NCBI GenBank assembly: GCA_964582715.1
Contig: CAZOSM010000004.1
Span: forward strand, 1-64,000
Reading direction: 5' to 3'
DNA from: MFZZ01 sp964582715
GTDB taxonomy: Bacteria > Patescibacteriota > Microgenomatia > UBA1406 > GWC2-37-13
DNA: 64,000 nt
The position numbers were made by a program, and so were the translations under genes. The notes under the pieces were generated by a model that was not told where the DNA came from, ran no database searches, and saw only the letters and a program-made list of their open reading frames with translations. This document shows, piece by piece, positions 1 to 8,116 of this stretch; position 1 is the stretch's first letter, and every line of letters begins with the position of its first letter.

Positions 1-253
1 TATTATGACAGTCCACTTTAATTACATATGTTAAAAATAAGTGTGATTAATATAAATGTTCTAAAAATTTAAAATTGGGCAAAATACTCTCAAAAATGCA
101 CTATTTTTTGCAATTTATTCAATCAGGAAAGCCTAAAGTAAAAATAATTTATGGAGAAGTGCAAGGTATAAATATAGCATAATAATTGTTTTTGTTTTGC
201 TTTAAATTAATTTAGAGTTAGTGGAAAAATAAGATTTTAAGGAGTTTCATAAT

Positions 254-388
254 ATGATAACAATAAAAAGAGCAAGGAAAATATTAGGACAAAAGTATAA
301 AAACCATACTGATGAAGAGATTGAAAAGCTGATTACTCATTTAACTTATATTTGTAATAAGGTAATTGATGATGTAGTGAAAAAATAA
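254..388 (+). CDS. Small hypothetical protein, 44 aa
   Basis: A short open frame begins at an ATG preceded by a good Shine-Dalgarno (AAGGAG about 9 bases upstream). The product is lysine-rich and predicted mostly helical (begins MITIKRARKILG, ends DDVVKK), with no signal peptide or membrane segment. I do not recognise a family with confidence; similar tiny basic proteins occur near mobile or defence loci in candidate-phyla genomes, from memory only. It lies on the same strand as the restriction-modification cassette but is separated from it by 142 bases, so it may be a separate unit. It could be a small regulator or antitoxin; no function is assigned. Confidence 0.5.
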   Translation: MITIKRARKILGQKYKNHTDEEIEKLITHLTYICNKVIDDVVKK

Positions 389-472
389 TTCTAATATAAC
401 TCATCAAATTAGTAAGTCTATAAAGGGCAATATTAAATATATTGAACGAAGGTGACAGCTCATTAATATTAA

Positions 473-514
473 ATTGATAAGTGAACAATCATTTTGTATG
501 ATATTGTTATCAAT
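473..514. promoter_or_regulatory. Imperfect inverted repeat upstream of the HTH gene
   Basis: ATTGATAA (473-480) and TTATCAAT (507-514) are perfect 8-base inverted arms. The inner bases continue as an imperfect dyad (ACAATCAT against ATGATATTGT). The repeat ends 16 bases before the ATG of the small HTH regulator, in an otherwise gene-free stretch of 142 bases. Its place suits an operator for that regulator, as in autoregulated restriction-modification loci, or a hairpin in the leader RNA. No U-run follows it, so a terminator is unlikely. Confidence 0.45.
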
Positions 515-530
515 TGGTAGGTAATCTGAT

Positions 531-698
531 ATGGAAAAGCTTTTAAAACTTAAAGAGGCAGCAGAAATATTAAACGTTCATCCGAACACGCTTCGGCTCT
601 GGGATAAAAAAAACATTTTAGTAGCAGTCAGAATCGGTGAGAAAAAAATCAGGCGTTATCGTCTTAAGGACATTAAGGAGTTCATAAAGAAAGAGTAA
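531..698 (+). CDS. Small helix-turn-helix regulator (MerR/excisionase-like), 55 aa
   Basis: The product is a single DNA-binding domain: LLKLKEAAEILNVHPNTLRLW forms the helix-turn-helix in residues 4-24, followed by the short wing (IRRYRLKDIKEF) seen in MerR and excisionase-type domains. It has no effector domain. The stop codon is one base from the ATG of the following GHKL gene, so the two are very likely translationally coupled and the regulator is the first gene of the cassette. By analogy with controller proteins of restriction-modification systems it may set expression of the downstream nuclease and methylase, perhaps through the inverted repeat at 473-514. That role is inference; the fold call is fairly secure. 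Confidence 0.8.
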   Translation: MEKLLKLKEAAEILNVHPNTLRLWDKKNILVAVRIGEKKIRRYRLKDIKEFIKKE

Positions 699-699
699 T

Positions 700-3177
700 A
701 TGACACAAAAATCTACTCAACTACCATTTTCTGTCTCTGCACGAACTGCAAGATTGATTGGCCGAGAGAATGTTGCTCAAGCGGAGAGTGCAGTCATTGA
801 ATTAGTAAAAAATGCCTATGATGCCGATGCTCCAATCTGTTTAGTTTTGTTTGACAATCGGTATTCAGAAGTACCTGAGATGTTAACTCAAGAGGAATAT
901 GAGAAATTTTCAAAAGAAGAGAAGTTAGTTGAAAATTCTTATGATGAATATGATCATAGTTACAAGCTCAAGCTTCTTTTGGAAGATTCTCATAAAGATT
1001 TACAAAGATTTTTTGCTAAAAAATGCGACATATACATTGTCGATAACGGAGAAGGCATGACGACTAAGGTTCTTGAGGATTACTGGATGACAATTGGAAC
1101 TGATAATAAGCTTTACGATATTAAAACATCTAAAAACAGAATTAAGGTAGGTGCTAAAGGAATTGGTCGTTTTGCATTAGACCGATTGGGAAGTAAAACA
1201 GAAATGTGGACTTTTTCTGAGGATAAAAAAAACAAGAATTATTGGGTAATTGACTGGTCTCAATTTGATAAACCTAAAGCAAGATTAAATGATATTTATG
1301 CTAGCTTGGAGCGTTTAGAGAAAGTTGATTTGGATTCATTCCTTGATCTAGAAATTTCAAAGCAGATTCAAAAAATACTACCAAAATTTCAAAAGGGGAC
1401 AATTTTAAAAGTATCTAATTCAAGAGACGTGTGGGATCGTAAAGCTATTAACTCTCTTTTTGAAGGTATGCAAGGTTTAACCCCACCAGAAGGTCACAAG
1501 TTTTTTCAAATTCATTTAAATGTTTTAAAGGGAGAGAGTTTTGGAATTGTCAATAAGCAAGATCCTGTAGATTATGATTATCGAGTAGACGCCAAAATGG
1601 ATGAGAATCAGAATCTTAAAATCAGAGTATTTAGAAAAGAATTTGATGGCAATAAAATCCCTAAAAGTTTTTTTTCAAATAAAGATCTAAAGAAATTTGA
1701 ACATATGAAACCTGAGTATTTTAATGAAGACAGTAGTTTTGATTTGCAATTAACTGCAAAAAATTTACTACCTGGAGAAAGCAATAATGAGTATAGCTAT
1801 ATTAAACAAATTGGTCCATTTAGTTTTACTTTCTTTTTTGGCAAAGCAACCTTTTCCAAAACTGACCAAAATATATATAAATATAGATCTTTTAATCAAA
1901 AGAGTCGAAGTGCTTGGTTTGATCAGTTTGGAGGCATCAGAATTTATAGAGATAGTTTTTTAGTAAGACCTTATGGGAGAAAGGATAATTATGCGTTTGA
2001 TTGGTTAGAGTTGGGTAAAAGAGTTGCTTTAAGTCCTGCGGGACTTGGTAAAGGAGGAGGAGGCTTTCGTGTGAGGCCACATCAGGTTGCTGGTTTAGTA
2101 TCAATTTCCAGAATAGATAATTCTATTTTTGATGATCAAGCAAATCGTGAAGGAATTCAGGAAAATAGAGTTTTTGTGAAATTTAAAGAACTGCTAATTG
2201 CCATTATAAACCGAACTGTTGAAAAAGATAGATCGTTTATAGGAGTGAATTTGAAAAAGATATCTGAAGAAGAAAATAAAGATGAATCAAAAAAACAAGA
2301 TGCAACGCGTCTAGCCCAGGAATTTACAAAGGAACCATCTACTTTATTTAAGTCATCAGAAGATGCTGAAAAAATAAAAACACTCTCTGAGGGAACGTTA
2401 CTAAAAGATGAAGAGCTAAAAGAAAAGGACCGATCGTTAAGAATGAGTAGAGCACTTTCCAGTACTGGGTTAATTGTTACTTCCTTAGCTCACGAACTGA
2501 GACATTTGGGAAATACTTTAACTTCTAGAGTTGTTGAGTTAGAAGAGGTTTTAAAAAAGTGTATTTGTGATGAAAAAATAAAAGAATTAGAACAATATGA
2601 AAATCCATACACTTTGTTATCAGATATGAAAGAACAGGATGAACAATTATCTCACTGGCTCAATTTTGCATTGGGGGCAGTTTCAAGCGATAAACGCACA
2701 AAGAAAGATATACTACTCGAGCATTACTTTGACCAGTTGGGAAAAAATTGGAATGCCATATTGCGAGATAGAAAGGTTCAGCTAAGAATAGATATGAAAA
2801 ATCCAGAAATGAAAGTTTACACTCATGGACTAGATTTAGACTCTATATTTAACAACTTAATAACTAATTCACTAGATGCTTTTATGAGGGAAGGATTTAC
2901 AGAAAAAAGAATAATTAATATCAATGGAAAGTTATTAAATACTTCAGAAATACAACTTCTCTATTCAGATAGTGGGCCAGGTCTGCTAGAAGAGATCGAT
3001 GATCCAGATATTATTTTTCAAGAATTATTTACTACTAAAAGAGTAAATGGAGAAAAAATTGGAGTGGGTTTAGGGATGTCTATTGTCAAATCTATTATTG
3101 AGGCGAACAAAGGGGATGTGGAAATTATCTCTAGAATTCCTTTTGAAGTAAAAATGCTTTTTAAGAAAGAGAGTTAA
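700..3177 (+). CDS. Protein with two GHKL ATPase modules: Hsp90/MORC-like N-terminus and histidine-kinase-like C-terminus
   Basis: 825 aa, soluble. The N-terminal GHKL module shows an N-box (ELVKNAYDADA, 34-44), a G1 box (DNGEGM, 115-120) and a glycine-rich lid (GAKGIGRFA, 151-159), followed by an S5-like region ending near NREGIQENR (482-490), in the style of Hsp90/MutL/MORC ATPases. After a charged helical linker (520-580) comes an H-box-like helix (SLAHELRHLGN, with H598-E599) and a second complete ATP-binding set: N-box NNLITNSLDA (718-727), DSGPGL (757-762), an F-box (FQELFTTK) and GVGLGMS (788-794). The C-terminus is therefore a plausible histidine kinase. The next gene is receiver-like, supporting a phosphorelay. 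GHKL ATPases related to MORC are known from predicted restriction-modification operons; combining that module with a kinase in one chain is the unusual part. No membrane segment or PAS domain is visible. Confidence 0.85.
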   Translation: MTQKSTQLPFSVSARTARLIGRENVAQAESAVIELVKNAYDADAPICLVLFDNRYSEVPEMLTQEEYEKFSKEEKLVENSYDEYDHSYKLKLLLEDSHKDLQRFFAKKCDIYIVDNGEGMTTKVLEDYWMTIGTDNKLYDIKTSKNRIKVGAKGIGRFALDRLGSKTEMWTFSEDKKNKNYWVIDWSQFDKPKARLNDIYASLERLEKVDLDSFLDLEISKQIQKILPKFQKGTILKVSNSRDVWDRKAINSLFEGMQGLTPPEGHKFFQIHLNVLKGESFGIVNKQDPVDYDYRVDAKMDENQNLKIRVFRKEFDGNKIPKSFFSNKDLKKFEHMKPEYFNEDSSFDLQLTAKNLLPGESNNEYSYIKQIGPFSFTFFFGKATFSKTDQNIYKYRSFNQKSRSAWFDQFGGIRIYRDSFLVRPYGRKDNYAFDWLELGKRVALSPAGLGKGGGGFRVRPHQVAGLVSISRIDNSIFDDQANREGIQENRVFVKFKELLIAIINRTVEKDRSFIGVNLKKISEEENKDESKKQDATRLAQEFTKEPSTLFKSSEDAEKIKTLSEGTLLKDEELKEKDRSLRMSRALSSTGLIVTSLAHELRHLGNTLTSRVVELEEVLKKCICDEKIKELEQYENPYTLLSDMKEQDEQLSHWLNFALGAVSSDKRTKKDILLEHYFDQLGKNWNAILRDRKVQLRIDMKNPEMKVYTHGLDLDSIFNNLITNSLDAFMREGFTEKRIININGKLLNTSEIQLLYSDSGPGLLEEIDDPDIIFQELFTTKRVNGEKIGVGLGMSIVKSIIEANKGDVEIISRIPFEVKMLFKKES

Positions 3178-3181
3178 TATT

Positions 3182-3865
3182 ATGGATAAATCAAAATTTT
3201 TTATAATCTATATTGAAGAACGAAGAGATGAGCAGCGACAATTTATACGCAATGTTATGCGTGTAAGCCAGGATATCAAGGTTCAGCCTGTTGATCCTAA
3301 TCCTAATATAAAGGAGCTAGTACAAGAAGTTTTTAAGCTAAAACCAGACGCATGTGTTGTTGACTATAAATTGAATGAGTCTCGTGATGATATAGGTTAT
3401 TTAGGTGATAAAGTTATCGAGGAGTTAAGAAAAATTCGTTCTAACTTTCCCTGCATATTGTTGACTAATTATGAGTCTAGTGCTGAAGAGCAATCTTCTA
3501 CTGAGCCGTTTAAAATTTATGATAAAACCAAATTATATGAGCCCAATGATGGAAATAGTTTTGAGCTATTTTTAAGGAAACTGACAAAACTGATTCAATT
3601 TGAAGAAGCAAGACTTCATGATATGACAAAAAGGTTTATTAGTTTAAAGAGTAAATGGAGACAAAAGAAACTAACGCCTACTGAATTAGACGAACTCTCA
3701 CAGTTGAATGTGGAAATAGAAAGTACTTTGGATAGAGAAAAACTTATACCGAAAGAGAAGATAAAAGCTCTTTATGATACCCGTTCACATGAACTACAGA
3801 ATGATCTTAATAATGTAATTCAATCAGCCTCTGAGCTGATAAACAAATTTAATAATGATAATTAG
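3182..3865 (+). CDS. Receiver-like (response-regulator) protein without DNA-binding domain
   Basis: 227 aa. Residues 5-125 look like a CheY-type receiver: acidic pair E12/E13 after the first strand, a candidate phospho-acceptor D61 in ACVVDYKLNE, T95 at the end of CILLT, and K115 or K117 in YDKTK. The rest (about 135-227) is helical and charged, with no HTH or enzymatic domain that I recognise; it might be a dimerisation or partner-binding stalk. It starts 4 bases after the kinase-like gene and overlaps the HNH gene by 11 bases, so the three are co-translated. The likely role is to accept phosphate from H598 of the upstream protein and pass a signal to the nuclease or methylase. This is inference from gene order and conserved residues. 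Confidence 0.72.
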   Translation: MDKSKFFIIYIEERRDEQRQFIRNVMRVSQDIKVQPVDPNPNIKELVQEVFKLKPDACVVDYKLNESRDDIGYLGDKVIEELRKIRSNFPCILLTNYESSAEEQSSTEPFKIYDKTKLYEPNDGNSFELFLRKLTKLIQFEEARLHDMTKRFISLKSKWRQKKLTPTELDELSQLNVEIESTLDREKLIPKEKIKALYDTRSHELQNDLNNVIQSASELINKFNNDN

Positions 3866-4436
3866 AAACAAATTTAGAGAAAAAGTCCCTGTAAAAAGAA
3901 CTCTTCCTGCAAAATCTAGTTATGAGGATTACCGAAGTGATTTAAGACAGGATTTTTTTGAGAGATGCGGTTACTGTAATGATCCAGACCATTTTAGAGG
4001 TGATTACCATATCGACCACTTCGCACCTCAAGCAAGTTTTGATCATTTAACTAATGAGTATAGTAATCTAATTTATTCATGCCCTGTCTGTAATATGGCT
4101 AAAGGATGTGATTGGGTAACAGATACTTGCGATGTTTCTTGCACTGAAACTGAAGGTTATATAAATCCATGTGATTCAGGCTATGATGATAACTTTGAAA
4201 GAGATGAGTATGGGGAAATTGTTACTTGCTCTCCAGTTGCAGAATATATGTACATGAGATTAAAGTTCTATTTACCTAGACACGCAATATATTGGAATTT
4301 ATATAGAGTGCAGAATATGGTTAAAGAGTTGGAGAAATTAGCAAGCAAATATCCCAGTAATAAAGAGATACAAGATTGTAAGATAAAATTGCTTGAACAT
4401 CTTTCTAGGTTTATTGATCAGATGATAAGTCTATAA
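3855..4436 (+). CDS. HNH endonuclease
   Basis: 193 aa. A zinc-coordinating HNH domain occupies residues 36-90: C38-x2-C41, the catalytic HIDH (52-55), the middle asparagine N71 and CPVCN (76-80). This is the beta-beta-alpha-metal core of the McrA/HNH superfamily with all residues expected for activity. The remaining 100 residues are helical and include an acidic stretch; no methylase or helicase motif is present. The gene overlaps the receiver-like gene by 11 bases and is followed after 7 bases by a DNA methyltransferase, so it is the natural restriction subunit. It might alternatively be a Type IV-like nuclease, but a neighbouring modification gene makes a Type II-like role more likely. Confidence 0.85.
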   Translation: MIIRNKFREKVPVKRTLPAKSSYEDYRSDLRQDFFERCGYCNDPDHFRGDYHIDHFAPQASFDHLTNEYSNLIYSCPVCNMAKGCDWVTDTCDVSCTETEGYINPCDSGYDDNFERDEYGEIVTCSPVAEYMYMRLKFYLPRHAIYWNLYRVQNMVKELEKLASKYPSNKEIQDCKIKLLEHLSRFIDQMISL

Positions 4437-4443
4437 TGGAATT

Positions 4444-6135
4444 ATGAGTAATAAGAAAACTAATGGGGTTTATTACACACCAGATAAGCTTGCAGCTTTT
4501 TTGGTGCTTCATAGTTTTCAATATTTGAAAGCAAAAAAAATTTCGATATTGGAGCCAGGGTGTGGTGATGGAAAAATTGTGGGACAACTTCTTGAATACT
4601 TAAAAAATAATAATAGTAAAGAAGTCTTGTTAGACTTAATAGAAAAGGATGAGATTGAGCTCATTAAAGCTGCAAGTAAGCTGAAAAATTATAATGGTGT
4701 GCTTGATTCTAGTTCAAGGATTTTAAAGGGAGATTATTTAGAATTCCATTTTAATGACGACGCAAAATATAATTTAATTATTGGCAACCCTCCATATATT
4801 AAAAAAGGTCATCTCACAAAACAACAAAAAGAGTTAATTAAGAATATTCATGAGCAAGCAGGACTTAAAGGGTTTGTAAAGAATATTTGGACGGCATTTT
4901 TAGTAAGTGCTGTTCTGAAAATTAAAAGAGGAGGTGTACTTGCTTTTGTACTCCCTTCAGAGTTATTACAAACGAGTTATTCAAATGAGATTCGAGATTT
5001 TGTTCTAAAAAGATTTGATAAAGTTCAAATATTTTCTTTTAAAGAATTAGTTTTTGAGAATATTGAACAAGATGTTGTTATTCTTGTTGCGGCTGGAAGA
5101 TCTAAACTTGGATGTAAAGAGCTTGAATATATTCAGTTACAAAATCTTGATTCTTTAGTAGATACAGGTCAACAAAAATCTTCTGTCCATACACATGTAA
5201 ACGGAACTAAATGGACAAATTATATTCTCACTGAAGAGGAGTTAGATCTTATAAAATACTTGAAAAAAAAGTTACCCAAGATTGGCGATTATTGTACTAC
5301 GTCTCCTGGAGTCGTAACAGCAGCAAATTCTTTTTTTATTAAAAATAATGAGTTTGTAGAGAATACAAATTTAATGAAGTATGCAAAAAAAATTCTACAA
5401 AAAAGTAGTTATTCTCAGAATAAAATAATATTTGGAAAAGAGGCGTGGAATAATCTACGAGATAAAGGTTCACCTTGTTATTTACTAGATTTTACTGTTG
5501 AATCTACCCTTTCTAAGGAAGCTGATATATATATCAAACATGGTGAAGACGAAAATATCCATAAAAGATATAAATGTCAAAGGCGGCATCCTTGGTATTC
5601 AATACCTTCTTTAAATACAACTGAAGTTGTTTATGGTAAACGTTCTAACCTATATCCTAGGATGATAGTAAATAAAGAAAATTTTCTTGTTACAGATTCT
5701 TTTTATCGAATTTTTATGAAGGATGAATATTCATCATTAGATCTCGTATATTCTTTTCATAATAAATTAACATTTATTTTTGCTGAATTAAACGGTAGAC
5801 AGTATGGTGGAGGAGTTTTAGAGCTTACACCAAATGAATTTAGAAGTCTACCAATTCTACTTATAAAAGCGAGTTATAAAGATATAAAATTTTTAGATAA
5901 CAAATTAACGACAGAAGGGATAGGTAGCGTTTTAGAGCTCACAGATAAACTTATTCTTCAGGATGTTTTACAACTCTCTGCAAAAGATATAGATGTTCTA
6001 ACTCATATATATAAAAAATTGTTAGGAAAAAGAGTGAAAGGAATTCCAGCACAAATGTTTCCAAAAAGTAAATCTAGAATATTAGAAGACTCATTTTATA
6101 GTCCGATATCTTCCAGTGTTCGAGAATTTGTTTAA
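4444..6135 (+). CDS. N6-adenine DNA methyltransferase (Eco57I/TaqI-like, gamma class)
   Basis: 563 aa. Motif order is that of gamma-class adenine methylases: motif X (NGVYYTPDKLAAFLV, 7-21), SAM-binding motif I (EPGCGDG, 37-43), catalytic motif IV NPPY (115-118), then a C-terminal half that looks like a target-recognition domain (for example PGVVTAANSFFI around 285). No endonuclease domain (PD-ExK or other) is visible at the N-terminus, so it is a stand-alone modification enzyme rather than a Type IIG fusion. It is the last gene of the cassette, 7 bases after the HNH gene. The recognition sequence cannot be read from the protein. Confidence 0.9.
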   Translation: MSNKKTNGVYYTPDKLAAFLVLHSFQYLKAKKISILEPGCGDGKIVGQLLEYLKNNNSKEVLLDLIEKDEIELIKAASKLKNYNGVLDSSSRILKGDYLEFHFNDDAKYNLIIGNPPYIKKGHLTKQQKELIKNIHEQAGLKGFVKNIWTAFLVSAVLKIKRGGVLAFVLPSELLQTSYSNEIRDFVLKRFDKVQIFSFKELVFENIEQDVVILVAAGRSKLGCKELEYIQLQNLDSLVDTGQQKSSVHTHVNGTKWTNYILTEEELDLIKYLKKKLPKIGDYCTTSPGVVTAANSFFIKNNEFVENTNLMKYAKKILQKSSYSQNKIIFGKEAWNNLRDKGSPCYLLDFTVESTLSKEADIYIKHGEDENIHKRYKCQRRHPWYSIPSLNTTEVVYGKRSNLYPRMIVNKENFLVTDSFYRIFMKDEYSSLDLVYSFHNKLTFIFAELNGRQYGGGVLELTPNEFRSLPILLIKASYKDIKFLDNKLTTEGIGSVLELTDKLILQDVLQLSAKDIDVLTHIYKKLLGKRVKGIPAQMFPKSKSRILEDSFYSPISSSVREFV

Positions 6136-6255
6136 GCTTAAAATAACTCTTAACTATAAATACATATAATTCATGAATTCATTTCACTATTTAATTCAAA
6201 ATATCATTTATATGAATTATATTTGCTCTATACAGATAAATAATTTATATTTTGC

Positions 6256-6597
6256 ATGATGGAAACTTTTAAAAAAGGTGAAATTGTAATCGGAACTTTA
6301 ATGAGTCGGGATGAAGCATATCATCCAATTATTTATTGGGAAAAGCATAAAGATGGAGCTTTTTATGGGCTAGTTCTGACTCATTCTAAAAGAAATGACA
6401 ATATCTTTTTTCCTAAAGAATTTATCACTGATGGGAGACTATCAAATAAGGAATCTTATATTGTGGGTAGATTTTTTATTAAACCTGATGAATGGGGACC
6501 TTATAAAAGAATAGGTCAAATCTCAAACGAGGGGATAAATTTTATTGAAAAGATTATTATAGATAAACAGCCCTTATTTTGGAGCGAATATATATAG
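6256..6597 (+). CDS. Hypothetical protein, 113 aa
   Basis: A small soluble protein of beta-rich appearance (starts with FKKGEIVIGTLM) ending in PLFWSEYI. The FKKGEIV opening and the alternating strands faintly recall the SH3-like PemK/MazF toxin fold, but I see no firm match and no antitoxin gene beside it. It lies 120 bases after the methyltransferase in an AT-rich spacer, so it probably has its own promoter and may be a passenger of the same accessory region. The second ATG (6259) is an equally possible start. Function unknown. Confidence 0.55.
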   Translation: MMETFKKGEIVIGTLMSRDEAYHPIIYWEKHKDGAFYGLVLTHSKRNDNIFFPKEFITDGRLSNKESYIVGRFFIKPDEWGPYKRIGQISNEGINFIEKIIIDKQPLFWSEYI

Positions 6598-6621
6598 AAA
6601 AATGAAATGTTTAAATTGTTG

Positions 6622-6759
6622 TTAAACGTTGAAAAACTTTTCTAACTTTTTAATCTCATTCCATCGTTGTCTCATCTCTCCAACATACCGTAAATCCTGA
6701 AATGCTTTGATAATCAAAGAAAAGTCTACTTGTATACTAATTCTAGGCTCAGGGAGCAA
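6622..6759 (-). CDS. Possible 45-aa protein or gene remnant
   Basis: On the minus strand an open frame of about 45 codons ends at 6622 and can start only at a TTG (6757-6759); an in-frame stop lies a little upstream. The peptide (LPEPRISIQVDF..., then KAFQDLRYVGEMRQRW, ending KKLEKFFNV) has balanced amino-acid use, unlike a random shadow. It may be a real small protein or the surviving tail of a decayed gene between the restriction-modification region and the VOC genes. I do not recognise a family. Confidence 0.25.
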   Translation of the reverse strand: MLPEPRISIQVDFSLIIKAFQDLRYVGEMRQRWNEIKKLEKFFNV

Positions 6760-6805
6760 AATAAAATCGCTTTATCTACTTACTTTAATTTGCTATTATT
6801 ACTAT

Positions 6806-7234
6806 ATGGCTACAATAAATCCTTGGATTAACTTCAATGGTAATGCAGAAGAAGCATTTACTTTTTATAAATCTGTTTTTGGTGGAGAGTTTGCGAAGGT
6901 ACTACGTTTCAAAGACATCGCGAGCACTGAATTCCCAGTGCCAGAAAAAGAAGAAAATAAAATAATGCATATTGCCTTACCTATCGGTACAGGTACTATG
7001 TTGATAGCAAATGATGTTCCAGAAAGCATGGGACGAGTAAATGAGCGTGAAAATAGAAGCAAGATTTTAGTAAGTACGGAAAGTAAAGAAGAGGCGGACA
7101 GATTATTTACTGGCCTTTCGGCTGGTGGAGACGTAGAAGGATCTATGGGAGACAGTCCGTGGGGCTCATATGCGGGTATGTTTAGAGATAAATACGGTAT
7201 TGAGTGGATCATTGAATTTTCTCCTGATAAATAA
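6806..7234 (+). CDS. VOC-fold protein (PhnB/YjdN-like)
   Basis: 142 aa starting MATINPWINFNGNAEEAFTFYKSVFGGE, the usual N-terminus of PhnB-like vicinal-oxygen-chelate proteins, and ending with the matching GIEWIIEFSP strand. The longer frame upstream adds a cysteine- and tyrosine-rich stretch absent from the family, so I start at 6806, where an AT-rich -10-like sequence lies directly upstream. These proteins act as small dioxygenase-, isomerase- or binding-type enzymes, and the substrate cannot be predicted. It is one of five VOC-fold genes within 19 kb. Confidence 0.85.
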   Translation: MATINPWINFNGNAEEAFTFYKSVFGGEFAKVLRFKDIASTEFPVPEKEENKIMHIALPIGTGTMLIANDVPESMGRVNERENRSKILVSTESKEEADRLFTGLSAGGDVEGSMGDSPWGSYAGMFRDKYGIEWIIEFSPDK

Positions 7235-7407
7235 ATACGTTATCTAAGGTTGTAACTAGGCTTGATATGTTTCCTATAAAGGCATGGACAATAAAGGCTG
7301 TCTGGATTGATTAGTTGTAAAAGTAGGTTCTAGTCTTTTCCTTGAGGTGGAGCCAATTAGGTTTAGGTTTTTATAACAATCTGCTATTTTTGTAACTCAA
7401 ATTGTAC

Positions 7408-8002
7408 GTCGGAACTTTTGGTATACTTAATTTAATGTTCAATAATCTTCGCTACCTAAAATTAATCCTACTATCAATTTTTTTTATAACAGCCTTGAGT
7501 ATTACAGAAAAAGTTCAATCTGTATCTTTTGCTTCGGATATAGTCCATGTGTATGAAAATGGAAAACAGATCACTGACAATTCTGTAATCTGGAAAGCAG
7601 ATTATGGATATACTGAACTTTGCAAGAACGGAGTATGTAGTATTGGACAACAATTTTATCCAGTTACTATCTATAAAACTTCTCAATCAAATCTTACAGA
7701 AGGTGATATCGAGTTTGATATGAAAATAGCAACAGTATTACAAACGACATTTAATCCGGGCCAATCAATTGGTGTGGAATATTGTGAAGGTGAAAATTGT
7801 ATTGGAGGAAGAATTGGTTCAACAAGAACTTATAACGTACATATAGATACTGGTAAAATTTTGAGAACAGATTTTGGAGGTATTATAAACAAAGGAGTAA
7901 TAATCTTAATATTAATTTTAATATTTTTAGTAGGAGTCTTGTTTTTAAAGAAAAAAAAGGTAAATTAAATTTTTATTTAATTTTTCGATAAAAAGTTCCG
8001 AC
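7408..8002. repeat. 12-bp inverted repeats flanking the 7435-7968 gene
   Basis: GTCGGAACTTTT (7408-7419) lies just before the gene and its exact reverse complement AAAAGTTCCGAC (7991-8002) just after its stop. The same core, GTCGGAAC/GTTCCGAC, forms a tight hairpin at 58678-58702. The two copies here could be the ends of a small inserted unit or parts of a dispersed palindromic element; no transposase is present between them. Confidence 0.4.
7435..7968 (+). CDS. Membrane-anchored secreted protein of unknown function
   Basis: 177 aa from the preferred start at 7435, placed about 9 bases after a TATACT hexamer. The N-terminus has a basic tip then a hydrophobic signal segment (LKLILLSIFFITALSI). 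The middle is an extracellular beta-rich domain with four cysteines in two pairs (CKNGVC and CEGENC), likely disulfide-bonded. The C-terminus is a transmembrane helix (about GVIILILILIFLVGVLFL) followed by a lysine-rich cytoplasmic stop. The topology is an outside domain held by one C-terminal anchor. It is flanked by 12-bp inverted repeats. No family recognised. Confidence 0.65.
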   Translation: MFNNLRYLKLILLSIFFITALSITEKVQSVSFASDIVHVYENGKQITDNSVIWKADYGYTELCKNGVCSIGQQFYPVTIYKTSQSNLTEGDIEFDMKIATVLQTTFNPGQSIGVEYCEGENCIGGRIGSTRTYNVHIDTGKILRTDFGGIINKGVIILILILIFLVGVLFLKKKKVN

Positions 8003-8116
8003 AAAGTCAACCAGAGCGAGCAATATAAACCTGGGATAGGCTTACAGAGCTTCTGGTATCAGTATTCTGACAAAACTCCTACAAAAAGGTTCTTACAATG
8101 TATTAAAATAAATAAA

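Noticed and set aside
1..253. Possible gene end or attachment site at the left edge
   Set aside because: The stretch is very AT-rich and holds no convincing frame, repeat or att-like direct repeat.
531..6135. Cassette as a Detocs-type phosphorelay defence system
   Set aside because: Detocs has a TPR-containing sensor kinase and a receiver fused to an effector; here the receiver has no effector domain, and a methyltransferase plus HNH nuclease are present instead.
6256..6597. MazF/PemK-type toxin
   Set aside because: Only the FKKGEIV opening is suggestive; no antitoxin gene or conserved catalytic pattern could be confirmed.
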